A stretch of 64,000 nucleotides of DNA from the NCBI GenBank assembly GCA_947650285.1, contig CANTFL010000199.1, forward strand, positions 62,001-126,000, read 5' to 3'. Both the position numbers and the translations under genes were made by a program. The notes beneath the pieces are model-generated. The model did no database searches, was not told the origin of the DNA, and was given only the letters and a program-made list of their open reading frames with translations. This document shows, piece by piece, positions 47,104 through 59,683 of the stretch. Origin of the DNA: Hyaloperonospora brassicae (Eukaryota; Oomycota; Peronosporomycetes; Peronosporales; Peronosporaceae). Position 1 is the first letter of the stretch, and each line of letters begins with the position of its first letter.

Positions 47104-49632
47104 ATGGGACTTCCGCGTAAGGGAAGCGACAAGAAGAAGAAGGGCAGTCGCAAGCGGAAGGCCAATGTATGGGACGATGCCGAGCCGAAGGACAAGCGCG
47201 ACGACCCATCGCGTGCAACGGACGCCCCAAAGCGGCGCATCAGTCGGTCCAAAGGGTCGATGATGAGTCAGTGGCAGACGCAAAAGGTTACGGAGCGCGC
47301 TAAAGAGCGCAAGTTCTTTGCTTCGGTGGAGGAAAAGAAGCGCTGGCAACGAGAGCACTATGAGGAGACGCGCGCGCGCACGTTCAATGCAATGTACAAG
47401 TCAAAAGACGTGGTCGAAGCCAAAGGTGCGGCGGTGAAGGACAAGAGTGGAGAGAGTGGGAGCAGTGAGGAGAATGACGAGGAGGAGGAGGAGGAGGAGG
47501 AAGACGAAGGACTTTTGGACGGGACGACAAAGTCGACGCTGTTTGATGAGTTTGTGAATACGTTCAAGAAAGACGCTACTGATGCAGAAGAGGAGGCCGA
47601 GTATGATGACGAGGTAGTGGTCGATGGGAATGGAGAGGACGTTGAAGGAGAAGAAGAGGTGACGGAAGAAGAAGATGGAGAAGATGGAGAGAAGGAGATA
47701 GAGCGTCCAGAGTGCGTTGCTGCAGTGAAGGAGGAGATTGAAAAGCAGATTGCTGCAATGGCAAAAGACGACGAAGAAGCGGTGGAAGAGGTGTACGAAG
47801 AGGAACAAGAAGATCCGTACCGACGAAGGTATCTTTTGAGCTCTTTCTCCGAGCAAGATGCAAAGCAGTTTGATGCCATGAGCAGAAAGTTTACAAAGGT
47901 TGAGCTTCCGACAGTGGAAAGTGAGGTGTACGACGTCACGTACAGGAACGGCGCTGACGCAGACATAAAGGGCGTCGCTGGTGTTGTGACAACTCCCGAC
48001 GTGGCTGTGAAGAAGAAGCCGTATGTGCGCTCGAGACTGGCGGTGACGTGGAAACAGCGTGGAGTGGACGTGGAGACTTTGTTTGCCAAACGATCGGTTG
48101 AGCGCACGCTCTTCCAGCTGATGTCAGCATACACGGACGTGTTTTTCGCTGGTCAGACGTACGAAAACACGGCGACGTTGCGGCGATTGAGTGCAATGCA
48201 CGTGCTGAATCATGTCCTCAAAGCTCGCGATACCGTCACGCGGAACAACGAACGTATCAAAAAGCATGAGGCTGGAAAGGCGGACGAGGAGGAGGACAGA
48301 GAGTATCGTGATCAAGGGTTCTGTCGTGCGAGTGTGCTGGTTTTGCTGCCTCTTCGTAGTGCTGCCGTGGCGTTTGTAGACCAATTGCTTCGGCTTCTGC
48401 CAGCCAATATGGATACTTTCCACAACAAGGACCGCTTCTTCAGCGAGTATGGAAGTCCAAAGGGCAAAGAAGAGGACGCGGTCGAGGATGATGGTTTGAA
48501 AGAATGGCAGCGTGTGTTCGACGAGGGCAACAATGATGACTGTTTTCAGCTGGGCGTGTCCTTCTCGCGCAAGGCAGTGCGCTTCTACAGCGAGTATCAC
48601 CACGCCGACATTATCATTGCTTCGCCACTTGGACTGCGTCAGCAGCTTGGAGACGAAGTCGCTGTACTTGATGACGCTGAGACCAGTGCTGACGCAAAAC
48701 TTTCGAGCGACTTTTTGTCCACGATTGAGGTTTGCATCGTAGACTCGGCAAGTCTTATGATGATGCAGAACCTCGAGCACCTGCGGACTGTGCTGCGTGC
48801 TGCAAACATGCAGCCAAAGGAAGCTCCGAATGCAGACTTTGCTCGCGTGCGTGAATGGAACTTGGCGTTTTTGGCGTCGTACTTTCGCCAAACAGTCGTG
48901 TTCAGTCATGGCGTGGAGCCCGCTCTCAATGCGCTGATGAACAAGACGTGTCGTAACTTGTCCGGTGTCGTTAAGTTTGTCCGTCGTTATGATGCAGCGG
49001 ATGGTACCGCTTCTATCTCGCGGGTAGTACCGCAGGTGAAGCAGATTTTCCAGCGTGTGGATCTGGAATATAGCCAGCGCTTGACTGCTGCAGATGAAGT
49101 GGATCTGCGCTTCAATTACTTCAAGAAGCACGTGTTTGAGCCACTGCTCGACCGCCCTCGGAAGAATGTGCTGATCTTTATTCCGTCCTACTTCGACTAC
49201 GTGCGTGTGCGCAACCTGTTCAACGATACGATGAACAAGAAGTTGATTCGAAGTGTGCAGTGCTGTGAGTACACGACGAACAAGCAGGTGTCTCGTGCCC
49301 GCACGGCGTTCTTTCACGGCCATTGTCATGTGATGCTCTACACGGAACGTTTCCACTTTTATCACCAGTACCAGATTCGAGGGGTGCGTCAGCTCATTTG
49401 GTACGGACTGCCTGTAATGGGAGACTTTTACGCCGAGATGATGAACATGCTGCCGAGCAGCGATACGACGCGACACAGTGATGATCGATTTGCCGATCCT
49501 ACAGATGGCAAGTCGTCCATTGCTCTCTTCTCGCGTCTCGACCTGTTGCGATTGCAACGAATTGTCGGTAACAAGCGAGCCGAGCACATGTGTCGACCCA
49601 AGGCTGCGAAGCCTACGTTCCTGTTCTGCTAG
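47104..49632 (+). CDS. UTP25: U3 snoRNA-associated protein 25 (UTP25/DEF)
   Basis: UTP25 (animal DEF) is part of the small-subunit processome and is needed for 18S rRNA maturation in the nucleolus. It has a degenerate DEAD-box-like fold without working ATPase motifs. From ATG 47104 (MGLPRKGSDKKKKGSRKRK, a nucleolar-type basic start) the product has 842 residues and no intron. A long acidic middle (EENDEEEEEEEEDEG; EDVEGEEEVTEEEDGEDGEK) precedes the conserved C-terminal two thirds: RSRLAVTWK, YTDVFFAGQTYENTATLRRL, CRASVLVLLPLRSAA, FQLGVSFSRKAVRFYSEY, ADIIIASPLGLRQQLGDE, VCIVDSASLMMMQNLEHL, LASYFRQTVVFSH, RKNVLIFIPSYFDYVRVRN, CCEYTTNKQVSRAR, MLYTERFHFYHQYQIRGVRQ and IWYGLPVMGDFYAEMMNML. The frame extends 46 codons upstream, but the internal ATG fits the family better. 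Confidence 0.93.
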   Translation: MGLPRKGSDKKKKGSRKRKANVWDDAEPKDKRDDPSRATDAPKRRISRSKGSMMSQWQTQKVTERAKERKFFASVEEKKRWQREHYEETRARTFNAMYKSKDVVEAKGAAVKDKSGESGSSEENDEEEEEEEEDEGLLDGTTKSTLFDEFVNTFKKDATDAEEEAEYDDEVVVDGNGEDVEGEEEVTEEEDGEDGEKEIERPECVAAVKEEIEKQIAAMAKDDEEAVEEVYEEEQEDPYRRRYLLSSFSEQDAKQFDAMSRKFTKVELPTVESEVYDVTYRNGADADIKGVAGVVTTPDVAVKKKPYVRSRLAVTWKQRGVDVETLFAKRSVERTLFQLMSAYTDVFFAGQTYENTATLRRLSAMHVLNHVLKARDTVTRNNERIKKHEAGKADEEEDREYRDQGFCRASVLVLLPLRSAAVAFVDQLLRLLPANMDTFHNKDRFFSEYGSPKGKEEDAVEDDGLKEWQRVFDEGNNDDCFQLGVSFSRKAVRFYSEYHHADIIIASPLGLRQQLGDEVAVLDDAETSADAKLSSDFLSTIEVCIVDSASLMMMQNLEHLRTVLRAANMQPKEAPNADFARVREWNLAFLASYFRQTVVFSHGVEPALNALMNKTCRNLSGVVKFVRRYDAADGTASISRVVPQVKQIFQRVDLEYSQRLTAADEVDLRFNYFKKHVFEPLLDRPRKNVLIFIPSYFDYVRVRNLFNDTMNKKLIRSVQCCEYTTNKQVSRARTAFFHGHCHVMLYTERFHFYHQYQIRGVRQLIWYGLPVMGDFYAEMMNMLPSSDTTRHSDDRFADPTDGKSSIALFSRLDLLRLQRIVGNKRAEHMCRPKAAKPTFLFC

Positions 49633-52318
49633 CGATACTCGCAAGGGCTTTTGTTGGTGTTTGCGATCTACTCGTGGCTGACATTTCTTGTGGGTCATGC
49701 ACGTACGGCATAGACTGTATACGTATCGCGGCATTTTGTAGGATCGAGCAACTTGCGATTAGATAGACGCACAAAGTAAGCGACAAGCCATGATTTAGAC
49801 AAGACTACTGCCCTTAGAATGGCAGTAACAACACTGCCCGCTACGTTCATACTAATTTTGCAGCTCGAATTAATGTGATATGAGACCGTTGCTGAACCTG
49901 ACTTCTGCTATTGTTGCGAAGGTGACCGCATGTTGAACGGAAGCAATACGTGACAAGCAAGTGCCGCAACATTCGATCCAAGGCATTTCGTTGGCATGAG
50001 CATGATCCGTTGCTTGATCTACGTGGATACACTCTGGTCAAATTGCTACGCTTAACAATTGCCCATAAAGGTGCTTTGAGTGGTGCGAGGCTAAGGGGAT
50101 GCGAGGAAAAAGCATTGAAGTTGGAAGTGCGTGCTGCATCGCTTGTACTTCCGTGCACAAGTGATACAGTTGATGGAAGCACGCTTGACAATAGCAGACG
50201 CAAAGTTTGGACTTTATAATGTCCATCTTGTCAAAGCAATACGGTACTTGTCGAAGGTACTTGACATCGACGTGCTGTATGTTGTCAGCACTGTTTCGTT
50301 CGGTGTATACATGTGCCACAAAGAAGACGAGTGTCGAATGTAATTTGCCGATGCAGGAAATGTTTGCACGCTGCGCTCATTCCGATGTGGCGTCAACAAC
50401 CCACTTTGGATCTCATCGTATGAGCCATTGCGACTGATTCGATGACTATGGTATTGAGGTGTTGGACTGATGGCGGCAAGTTTGTAGTAATGAAAACTTA
50501 CATTGCGTTAGCAATCAGAGGTGCTACAGCTTTGACAAAAAAGTCATCGGATGCTTTTCGTCTGTGCCGATCATAAGCATAACAGCGGTCTTGGCTGTAA
50601 AGTAGCACATCATCGATTACGAATTGCCAGGTGCGTGATAATGCTTTTCTGCAATGATCGAGGGCAAAGGATTGCCAATCCTCGAACGAACGCCGATCAG
50701 TTGACTAACGACTCAGTCACGATGAACTACCACCATTTCCAGTTTAATGGACATTGCGATGTCTACACTATGATCTCAGAAACGTCACAACGATCAGCGC
50801 CACTCTTCTGTGTCCGCTCTGTCCGATAACGTTTTACAGATTGCAAGTTTTGGACTGCAAACGTCTGCTGATGGTCCAGACAGTCAACACTGGCAACAGA
50901 TGCTAACAAACGAACAATATTGAAGCAACAGGCTTCATATTGGGTGTACAGGTTTGGCAGGAGACACACATACGGCAACGGTTTATTGACGATTAGTAGT
51001 GTATTTGATAAGTCAATTGCAGGAATCGATTTGAAATAGTAAGTGTAGGCGTGCCCATGCACGTGAGCGTGGTAGCAACAGAGTTCGTCGCATTTTCGTG
51101 CGGTTGATAAATAATCGAGTGGACTGATAGTTAGATCCATCGATATCCTGTTGTACATACATGTGTCTGATAGTGCACATTCACAATGCTTCTTGCGTCA
51201 ACGAATTGGCTTGGCTTGGCTTGTCTTGACTTGATGGGTGCACAGTGCTCTGCACTGTGCGACTTGAACCAGGTATAAAAACTCTGGACAGTTTGTTGGA
51301 GGTTCAGTCGCGTGCAGCGTGATACAGTACACATGTAGTTGCTGAAGTTGATGTAATCGATTTGGTAATTCAGACGCAGCAGCTTTCTCATGCAAGAAGC
51401 TCTGTTCGCACCAATTGAGCGATACTAGACCATTATGCTTTTGTCTTGTCTTGAGACGCAAGATATTGTTCCTGTACGCTTGCTCTGATGTGAAGAGATG
51501 AGCCCGTACGAACTAAGTGTCCGTGTTACGCTTATTTGTTCGATCTCCTTGCAGATATGTTACTTTGTCAAGCAGCACCGCCATGCATCTAGAATGTTTT
51601 CCATTCCTCGAAGCTTACTTAGATCCCGCATCGCTTCCTTGACGTTCAATTTGTCTCCCTAAGCTTGCATCTTACAACAAGCAACGTTAAACTAAGTCCT
51701 TAGTGGATGCGTCAGAACGATTATGTATCCTCTACGAGTCCATTGTGCGACCGTCGCAGCGAACTTCACATGGCTGATGCGATGAAGATGCCACTTGCTC
51801 TGGCTCGAATGCAGAGCACGGATCATCATAGTGTGAGATGCTGATCGATGAAAAGACGACAACTTTGTACATTACTGAAGTCAATCCAAACGTGGATGAA
51901 AAAAGATGTCAGTCGAGACGCCCCCTGTATCCGTAAACCGAATCGACAATCGGACCGACAATACTGAAAGCGTAGTGATGTCATGTCTGTGCGTACCTGT
52001 CAAGCCTTGTATTCTTGTGCCCATTGGGTAAAGTCAGCCACGCATCTCACTTCATCTCTTGTGGACAACCAAACACAACAATTAACTTGTGTCCTACTTT
52101 CGCGCCTCATCAACGAATGGATGAACCTGTCTATTTGATGTCTAAATTACCTTACTTGCCAACTACGGGTCTACCTATGCGTAGCTCACCACCCCAAGCG
52201 TCTGCAAGCTTTGCATGAATCTATGTCTGACAACAGCTTTTGCAGCTTGGAGGATTCTGCGGGTGACTCGGAGTCGCACAGAATCACCTTGAGGCGATTG
52301 GTATGACTGCGGACGTTA
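49633..52318. other. Intergenic between convergent genes
   Basis: About 2.7 kb between the stop codons of UTP25 (plus) and SUV3 (minus). Frames are short and motif-free. A short tandem GGCTT/TGACTTG-like pyrimidine-purine run occurs around 51205-51235. No RNA gene was recognised. Confidence 0.5.
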
Positions 52319-54903
52319 TTACGATATCCAGCTGCCGAACAATCGTGCAATCCACGACTTCTTACCACCATCAGCCTCACCGCCACAACCACTTTGACCA
52401 CCAAGTTCAGTCGCTTTGTCATCAGCCTTCGCACCCGCTGTCTTCACAGATGCTGTCGACTCGGGTGTACGTCGTTCCAGCTGACCGTTTTTCCAGTTGT
52501 TTCGCTGAGGATCACGGCTACCGTTTTGCTGCTTTCTTTGGAACCGGGACCTGTCAAACGGACCGCGTTGAGGAGCGTTGGCGACACCGGGAGACCACCG
52601 CGTTTTTATCTCATCGCGACTGTAGGTCGTGTTCACAAGCCCTAGCTCCACAAGCTCCAGCACGCGTGTCTTTAACTCGAGCGCCAAATCGTTTTCGACA
52701 AAAGTGTCGCTGAAGCGGAAAGACAACCACAAGTACAAGTCAATGATCTTGGCCTTGATCTCAACGTCACCCAGCGCCTCAGCAGTGCGGGGTGGGTACT
52801 TTGGTAAGTAGATATCCAGCTTGACGCTCTGCCCCAACGAGTGAGCGCGGGCGTACTCGAGGAAAACCTTCCGGGCTAATGCATTTCGCAAGCTCACAGG
52901 AGCCATGCAGAATGTAAACCGATCAGATAGCGACAACTCTGCGTCGCGCAGCAGCGTTGCGGCATCTTTCATGTCCTGGTGATTGCACATAAAGTAGTCA
53001 CCGTCCAGACGCGCCAACATCACGTACTTGTCCACGAGGTCAGCGAGATCTCCGATTCCCGGCAACTGCTTGGCAAACTCTTCCATCTGATCGGAAGACG
53101 GAAACAAACCTGCAGACGTGAGCGGCGTGGGCACTTCAGAGTACGACTCTCTCAGGTACTCCAAATCTTCTTTCAGCAGACACGTCGCCTCACCAGTCGC
53201 ATAGTCACTGCCGTACCGACCTGCTCGTCCAGCAATCTGTTTCGCTAGAGAAGGTGAAATGTCAATCATGCCGCCGCTGTTGCCTGAATACTTCTTCACG
53301 GTCGCAAACACAATGCGCTTGATGTTCAAGTTCAGTCCCATTCCGATTGCGTCCGAAGCGACCAGAATGTTGTAATCATTGCCACGTTCATTGAACAAAC
53401 GGGCTTGCTGAGACCGCGTCTCAGGGGGTAGCTGGCCGTAGATGATGCAGCACTTTTCCCCAGTCTTGATCTCAATGTCACGCTTGATCTGGAAGATATC
53501 ACGACGTGAAAACGCCACGACACAGTCTCCAGGACGAATCTCGCTATAACTGTCCAAATGCGTTGGCGAAATCTCTAGCGGCGAACGGCGCTCGTACGAA
53601 CGCAGCTCAAACTCGTCGCCTGAAGTCTCGGCAAACTTCTTGACGAGGTGGACAGCTTCACCTGACCCACACACGTGGATCTCGTTGGCTTGCAGTCCAA
53701 AAAGCGCACGCGTCCACGCCCACCCACGTTGTGGATCTCCAATCAACTGGATCTCATCAATCACAGCGACATCCCACGGCCGATTGATGTTTGCCATCTC
53801 CACAGTGCACGCCACGTGGGTCGAGTGCGGCATGATTTTCTTCTCCTGTCCAGTCACAAGTGACGTATACAGCCCGTCATTGTTCAGCCGTTCAAAAATT
53901 TCAAGAGCCAGGAGCCGCAACGGGCCACAGTAGATCCCGCCGTCTTCTCCCGCTCGTTTCAGCCGCTCGAGCGCTTCGTACGTCTTTCCACTATTTGTCG
54001 GTCCTTCATGGTACACAATCTTCCGCTTCATTGCTGTTGCAAACGGGTACATCTCATGCGGCAAGCGCAAATCCGTCAGCTGCTGAAGCGATAGGGCGTT
54101 TGCATCATCTTCAGCCGTCGGCAAGTACCGATTTGCCTTGGCAAAGTCCAGAAAAAAAGGATAAAAAATAAACGAATTGTGGCGCTTGACATCGTCCATG
54201 TCCTGCAAGACCAGACACCCACCCAAACATACATAAACACAAACAAACAAACAAACAAACAAACAAACAAACCAACAAAAATAATAAGAGTCACGTTGTT
54301 GGACAACAACACAACAAAGTCTCACATAACGCGCAAATAATAAAGAATGAAATCAACATATATACATATCTAATGCATCACACAGCAGTAAAAACAAATG
54401 GACAACAATAACCATATACAGCACGCCCAACAGCACCCGTGCGACATTACCCGTCCAAATGCCAGTAGCTCTGCCTGGTCTTCAAAATACTCGGACGGCT
54501 TGGACAGAAACGACTGGCGGAACGTCGAGGCCGCAACAGTCCACTCGGCCGCGTTCATGCCGGCCTCCACGACCAGCGCTTTGACTTCGTAATTGCGTGG
54601 GAAGTTGCGCATGCGACGGTGCACGCGCTTGGCCAGTTCAGAAGGCCACGTGACTGTGGACGATAGCGCTATTGCGTCTTTGCTGGTCGCTGTGGCGGTT
54701 GAGACTGAGAAGGTCCGTGGTGGGGGTACACTGGGGGGTACGTTCGCGGACGGCAGGCGTACCCTGGACGAGGCACACGCGGGAGGCCACGACGCAGAAG
54801 CGATCGACGAGGACACGGGAAGCAGATGGAGTCGGCGGCAGATGCGGCGACGGACGTGCGGCGCGTGGGGACGCAGCAGCGCCTGCCGAGCGACGTGCAG
54901 CAT
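52319..54903 (-). CDS. SUPV3L1: Mitochondrial RNA helicase SUV3 (SUPV3L1)
   Basis: SUV3 unwinds RNA in the mitochondrial degradosome. Exon 1 (54903-54451) and exon 2 (54202-52319) join in phase 0 to 778 residues, against 786 for human SUPV3L1. The start ATG at 54903 opens a classic presequence (MLHVARQALLRPHAPHVRRR). The helicase core shows Walker A HEGPTNSGKT (about 218-225), CGPLRLLALEI, the DEIQ box in VIDEIQLIGD (about 300), AFSRRDIFQIK, IIYGQLPPETRSQQ, NILVASDAIGMGLNL and QIAGRAGRYGS. The SUV3-specific C-terminal region follows (LFPSSDQMEEFAKQLP, LWLSFRFSDTF), then a Gln/Asn/Arg-rich tail. The 248-bp intron contains a (TTTG)n repeat on the sense strand. Exon 2 is also open upstream into the intron, which would give a false hydrophobic start. 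Confidence 0.95.
54235..54280. repeat. (AAAC)n microsatellite in SUV3 intron
   Basis: About nine head-to-tail AAAC tetranucleotides, reading (TTTG)n on the SUV3 sense strand, close to the 3' splice site. Confidence 0.9.
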
Positions 54904-57900
54904 ACTCGACCGACTGGACGGCTCGTGGCCAGTCAACGCGTAACTGGGTTGGGAATATTCGTGTAGGGAGGTTTCGAGCGTCGATGACGTACGGTGTGTG
55001 GGAAACCGTTAAGTACGCAGACACGACGGCCGGTGAGGGTTTCAGTGCATGTAGACGAGTGGGTCCGTGAAAAAAACAGTGCGGTACTTTGTGTGGGCTG
55101 CAGCGGTGTTCCTCTCGACATACGTGTTTTCGTGTCTTGCAAAGCTGGTGGAACGTCTGTGGCGGATATTCCTTGTGCAATTTTCGATGTCTTTCGTGTG
55201 TGGTTTGCTTATTGCTGTAGATGAGAAACGGTGAGGCAGTTGGTGATGCTGGATGCACTATGATTGCAAGTCAGTGCCTGCCGGTAGCACGACATAAACA
55301 CTGTCAAGCTGGATTGTTCATGCAGTCGTGGAAAGTCCGGACGTAGGTGAGCTGCTAGTACGGGGATGCGTTCGAGAAGTTAACGGAAAACGTCGCCGCT
55401 GGACAAGACACTTCGACTGCGTGAATGCCATTGTTCCAAGCGAGGGCACACATGGAGCCCATGGGTCACGTCATTAACCCGGTCATCGCACAAGTTGGTG
55501 CTTTTGCCACGCGAACGAGTCGTTGCAATGGACACGTGTGTACAGACGACGCCCTACGTGTTGTGTGGGCATAGACTTTTGGCACCAAAAGCGTACGCTC
55601 GTCCCATTCCTCTGCCATAGATATCCATCGATCAGTACGCTTGCACGTGGTGTAAGCACTTTGACGTTGTCAAACATTGTACCTTTCTTGCTGACTGTGT
55701 GTGCTGATCCAGTCCCTGCTCTCTGAACATGCTTTGACATGCAGTTCACTTGTTATACAGCATAGAGTAGCTCGGCGACCGCCTTTTTTCAGCTCAGCTC
55801 GGTCCTGTGGACATGATAGAGTCAGTCGCATCAAAGCACGTGTATGTATGTACCTCTACCTGCGCAAATGTCTGGCACCCGGCTTCTCTCGTGCTGACTT
55901 CGTTTGGAGTCACATTGGCCAATGTAGTACAAGAGTTTTGCTCGGGTTGTCACGGCCACTGCGTCCGTCAACTGATCATATTTCACTCTTAACGATGATT
56001 GTGCGCGCGTGAGCAACAGGTTGCAGCTACACGCTAATGTGCTCACTATATGGTGACATGCTTTGACCGCCTGCATCGAAAGAGCTATCGACTTGTCAAT
56101 TGACGAACGACATTGCTGTCGTCGTCAACGCGTATAATTGAATTCGCATGGATGCATCTTGTGATGTGCAGTAGTCCTTACCGGAAGTTGTCTACAAAAA
56201 CACAATATCTAATGAAGATAGTCAGTGTTCGACCCAACGCTTGCAGCTATATGGCCTTGACCTTCTTCGAGGTACCTGTTTACCACCACAATGACACCTT
56301 CGACAAGACGGACAAGGCGTAGGGTCGCTTTTACGAGCTCAGGAGCCGCACCAAGTGCACGCTTCAACATCGAGCGTTGCACTTCGTCGTTGCCGGGTCA
56401 ATTGTGTTTCGTAGCAGTGTTGCAGATCATGTAGCTGCAGCGCGTATCTGTCGAGTCACTTTCCAGTAAAAGAGTCAACTTAATACCATGAACTGCGTGC
56501 TTGAACTACTAGTAGACCACACGTCACGCATCCTCGCCCAAACATGCAAATTAACTACCATTGCACCAACAATTAATACGATTGACAGCGTTTGCAGGAC
56601 GTGTTTTTTTGCAAAGGCTCATCGGTCTGTTCTAGTTGTTACACGCCCCTGCGTTGGTGCTAGTCCGTGTAAAGTCAAAGCTGTGGAAGAGCTAAACGTT
56701 GTTTGTGCGACGATGTAGGCCGATGTGCGTGCTTCTGTAGCTCTTGCTGATCGCTTTAGTTTGTATGGGTAGACATAGCTGTGGCGTCACGCGAGTGTTT
56801 GTTATTGCAATACAACGACGTCCATCAGATTCCTACACGTCTCATACATCTCTTGCACATGTGACGATACGTAGCTACTATAAACAGTATGAAGGTAGAA
56901 GAGATGATACGATCAATGTGTGTGGCGTTTGACAAGAAGCTCGATTTGCACAACCTTCTCTTCTCAGCACCTGTCGGCTCTTTTGACATTAGCTCGGGCA
57001 AAGGCTATTGGATGTGTAGCACGCTCCTCATACGCCAACTTTGTCCGTTTCTTAGCGCTATGTAAGTGTCAGGATTGTACAAAACACTGTGTCTGAGCAT
57101 GATCATGTCGATGCCGCATGCAGGAGTTGCCAGTATAATCAAGTTGGTCGAAGCAGTCTGTCGATATGTGCGCCCGCTTCTTGCTCCCTAGCGCTCGTGC
57201 AATGTTACCGCAATGAAGTTCTAGTACAGGCAGTACGCTAGAGACACTGTCTGCTTCGCTCTCAGACTGTGCTAATCGGTTTGGAGCGCCATGCTATAAA
57301 CGAACATCGAATCGATGGGACTCGCAGTAGCGAAGGTTGACGGATCGGTGGGTTCTAGTTCATGAGGCCAGGCAATCTGCGATGTACAGGTAAAAGGAGA
57401 TGTTCACGAGGACTGCTGGACGCAATGTAAGCAGCTACATATTTCACTCGTTGTCGGCTTTTGTTGTGAAACAACGTGATGGTGGATGGAGGAGCGACCA
57501 CACACGGTCCAAGCACAACGAACTATGCAGCTCATAGAATAGCGACGGTCCTGGACCACTAAACGTACAAATTGATGTCTTTACAAGTAAGTGTCAAGCT
57601 CAAGAACTGCGTCGCTTCTATCCACCTGCTACAATTGGAACACTGACAGGTTGAAGCGGTCCTCCTGCTGAGCTCTGACGCTAGCGGACATTGACGTTCC
57701 GTGATTTGCTCATACCATGTGCCACTGCTTAACTTAGCGGTCAACACTTGTCAAAGCTGCTCGATCAACAAGAGGTCTTATGCAGGTTCAAGTGCGCTGA
57801 ATGGGACTGAGTTGCACACGTATACGCTGACACGTACAAGTGTTTAGGAACGACTCTGTCGTCGTGGCGACTGTCATGGCCAAGGAAATCAATCAACACA

Positions 57901-58562
57901 CTCTTTCGACTCGGTGATTGCATCGACTTCTCTCTGACTTTATTCAACTTGACAACTTGGGTGGGCTCTTGTTATAGCCTGTATCTTCGCAGTCAATGTT
58001 ATGACGCGCTACTTCAGCTTTTACATCCCCATAGTCACACACTTTTACATGCTCCAGTAGCATACGAGTTCAACTGAGACAACACGTTCCTCACTTAGGC
58101 AAGAAATATGAACAGTGATACGTGAGGACAAGTACGTTGCGATGTCTTCACAGACTGTTACGACTGAAGTACCCGCCCATCGATGTCGTCGATAGCGTGC
58201 TCTATGCTGCACGTACGTAAAAATAGCCCCCGAGTCCGAGAGCCACCACTTTGTGTGTACACACTTTTTGATCGTCGCGGCGTGCACTGACAAAACGTGC
58301 AGAGCACCATCAATTGATTGGGTGCAGCAAAAGTCGCTATTGCACTATATGTACATAAATGCATACATTTCGCCACCAAACCAAATCGAGCGACCAAACA
58401 ACGACCAAACCTGCACGAGAGGCCCCAGTGTACCACACCAACGTTACGTACAAACGCCACCCCACCTGCGGCAGCACTTAACAACTACTTTGCGCTTATT
58501 CACACCACGAACGCACTGGTTCCCTCCCCCTTTCGCAGCGACTTGTAGCGAACAAACGAACG
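54904..58562. other. Long intergenic stretch, nothing firm recognised
   Basis: About 3.6 kb between SUV3 and the ATP synthase gene without a recognisable protein, RNA gene or transposon. Frames on both strands are short. The left end should hold the SUV3 promoter. Confidence 0.45.
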
Positions 58563-58642
58563 GTGAGCAGCTCCTATCGAGAGCCACACGCGCCTCTCTC
58601 GACGCACTGCTCTCCACGTCCATCGTATCAGTACTCACTCAT

Positions 58643-58678
<36 letters not shown>

Positions 58679-58966
58679 TTATTGCTGCGCGTCTGTGGTT
58701 GTCGCTACGCGTCGTTACCACCACCATTATTGCTACCATTATTGCTACCATTATTGCCACCATTATTGTTGTTATTGCCATTCTTATTGCCATTCTTATT
58801 GCCACTGTCGTCATGTTTGCTATCCGTATTGTCATTATTGTGATTGACACTATCGTGATTATTTTCATGATCGTTAACATTCTGTTGTCTCTTGATCTTG
58901 TCGCTGGTGCTCTTGGTACTACAACGAATATGGCTCTGCTTCTTCTTCTGCCTGTGCTGTCTTTAG
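58563..58966 (+). other. Possible 5' leader intron of OSCP with simple repeats
   Basis: A GTGAGC donor-like site at 58563 and a pyrimidine-rich CTGTGCTGTCTTTAG acceptor ending right before the OSCP ATG would define a 404-bp leader intron. It contains (TTG/CTG)n triplets at about 58642-58686 and a degenerate 12-bp array (units like CCATTATTGCTA) at about 58722-58830. The acceptor is convincing; the donor is one of several choices. Confidence 0.4.
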
Positions 58967-59683
58967 ATGCTGTCCTCGACGATGAAGAGCTCCGTGCGCA
59001 AGACGGCGTCGGCTGTGGCTCCTGCAAGTCGCAGTGTCGCGACGAAGACGGGCGGCGCTGCTGCTGCCTCGTCGACCAAAGACGTTGAAGCCATTGGCAG
59101 CTTTGGGCAGATGACGCAGCCCAAGCTGCAGCTCTTTGGTCTGCACGCGCGCTACGCAAACGCGCTCTACAGTGTGGCCGCCAAGCAGAACCAGCTCGAG
59201 TCGGTGGAGAAGGAGCTCTTGAGCATTGAAGACACGATCGCGAAAGAGCCGCACTTTGCCTCGTTCCTGCACGACCCGACGATCGCGCGGGCGAGCAAGA
59301 AGGAGGACATTGCCAAGGTCATGGAGCAAGCCAAGTTCTCCAAGCCGGTGGCTGGTCTGTTTGAAGTGCTGGCGGACAATGGCCGGCTGCCCGATGTCGC
59401 GGGCGTCATTGGCGCGTACAAGAAGCTCATGGGCGCGTACCGCCAAGAAGTGCAGGCCAAGGTCACGTCAGCGGACCCGCTGACCAAGACACAGCTCGAG
59501 TTGGTGAAGAAAGCGCTTGCAGCGCGTGTGGAAAAGAACGAGACACTGCTGCTGGAGACGGCGGTGGACCCGGAGATCTTGGGCGGACTGAAAGTGCAGA
59601 TTGGCAACTACTTTATCGACTTGTCGCTGGCCACCAAGATCGACAAGATCAATTCGTTGCTCGCGTCATCGAGTCAGCAGTAA
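58967..59683 (+). CDS. ATP5PO: Mitochondrial ATP synthase OSCP subunit
   Basis: OSCP (delta in bacteria) joins the peripheral stalk to the F1 head of the mitochondrial ATP synthase. The 238-residue product starts with a basic, Ser/Ala-rich presequence (MLSSTMKSSVRKTASAVAPA). The family helices follow: LQLFGLHARYANALYSVAAK, LESVEKELLSIEDTI, HFASFLHDPTIARASKKEDI, FEVLADNGRLPDV, TSADPLTKTQLELVKKAL and the end DPEILGGLKVQIGNYFIDLS, with ATKIDKINSLL. Length is normal for the family. Codon use is strongly GC-ending (AAG, CTC, GTG), unlike the intergenic DNA, which suggests high expression. The ATG follows a splice-acceptor-like sequence, so a 5' leader intron is likely. Confidence 0.95.
   Translation: MLSSTMKSSVRKTASAVAPASRSVATKTGGAAAASSTKDVEAIGSFGQMTQPKLQLFGLHARYANALYSVAAKQNQLESVEKELLSIEDTIAKEPHFASFLHDPTIARASKKEDIAKVMEQAKFSKPVAGLFEVLADNGRLPDVAGVIGAYKKLMGAYRQEVQAKVTSADPLTKTQLELVKKALAARVEKNETLLLETAVDPEILGGLKVQIGNYFIDLSLATKIDKINSLLASSSQQ

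Noticed and set aside
47358..48134. Serine-rich 258-codon minus-strand frame
   Set aside because: It is the antisense of the acidic GAA/GAG-rich part of UTP25, which automatically reads as serine runs.
48124..49734. 536-codon minus-strand open frame over UTP25
   Set aside because: It is antisense to a well-conserved gene, has no recognisable domain, and such frames are common opposite GC-rich third positions.
58253..58843. Leucine-rich membrane-like peptides upstream of OSCP
   Set aside because: They translate TTG/CTG/ATT simple repeats in a likely leader intron, and neighbouring frames give equally hydrophobic text.
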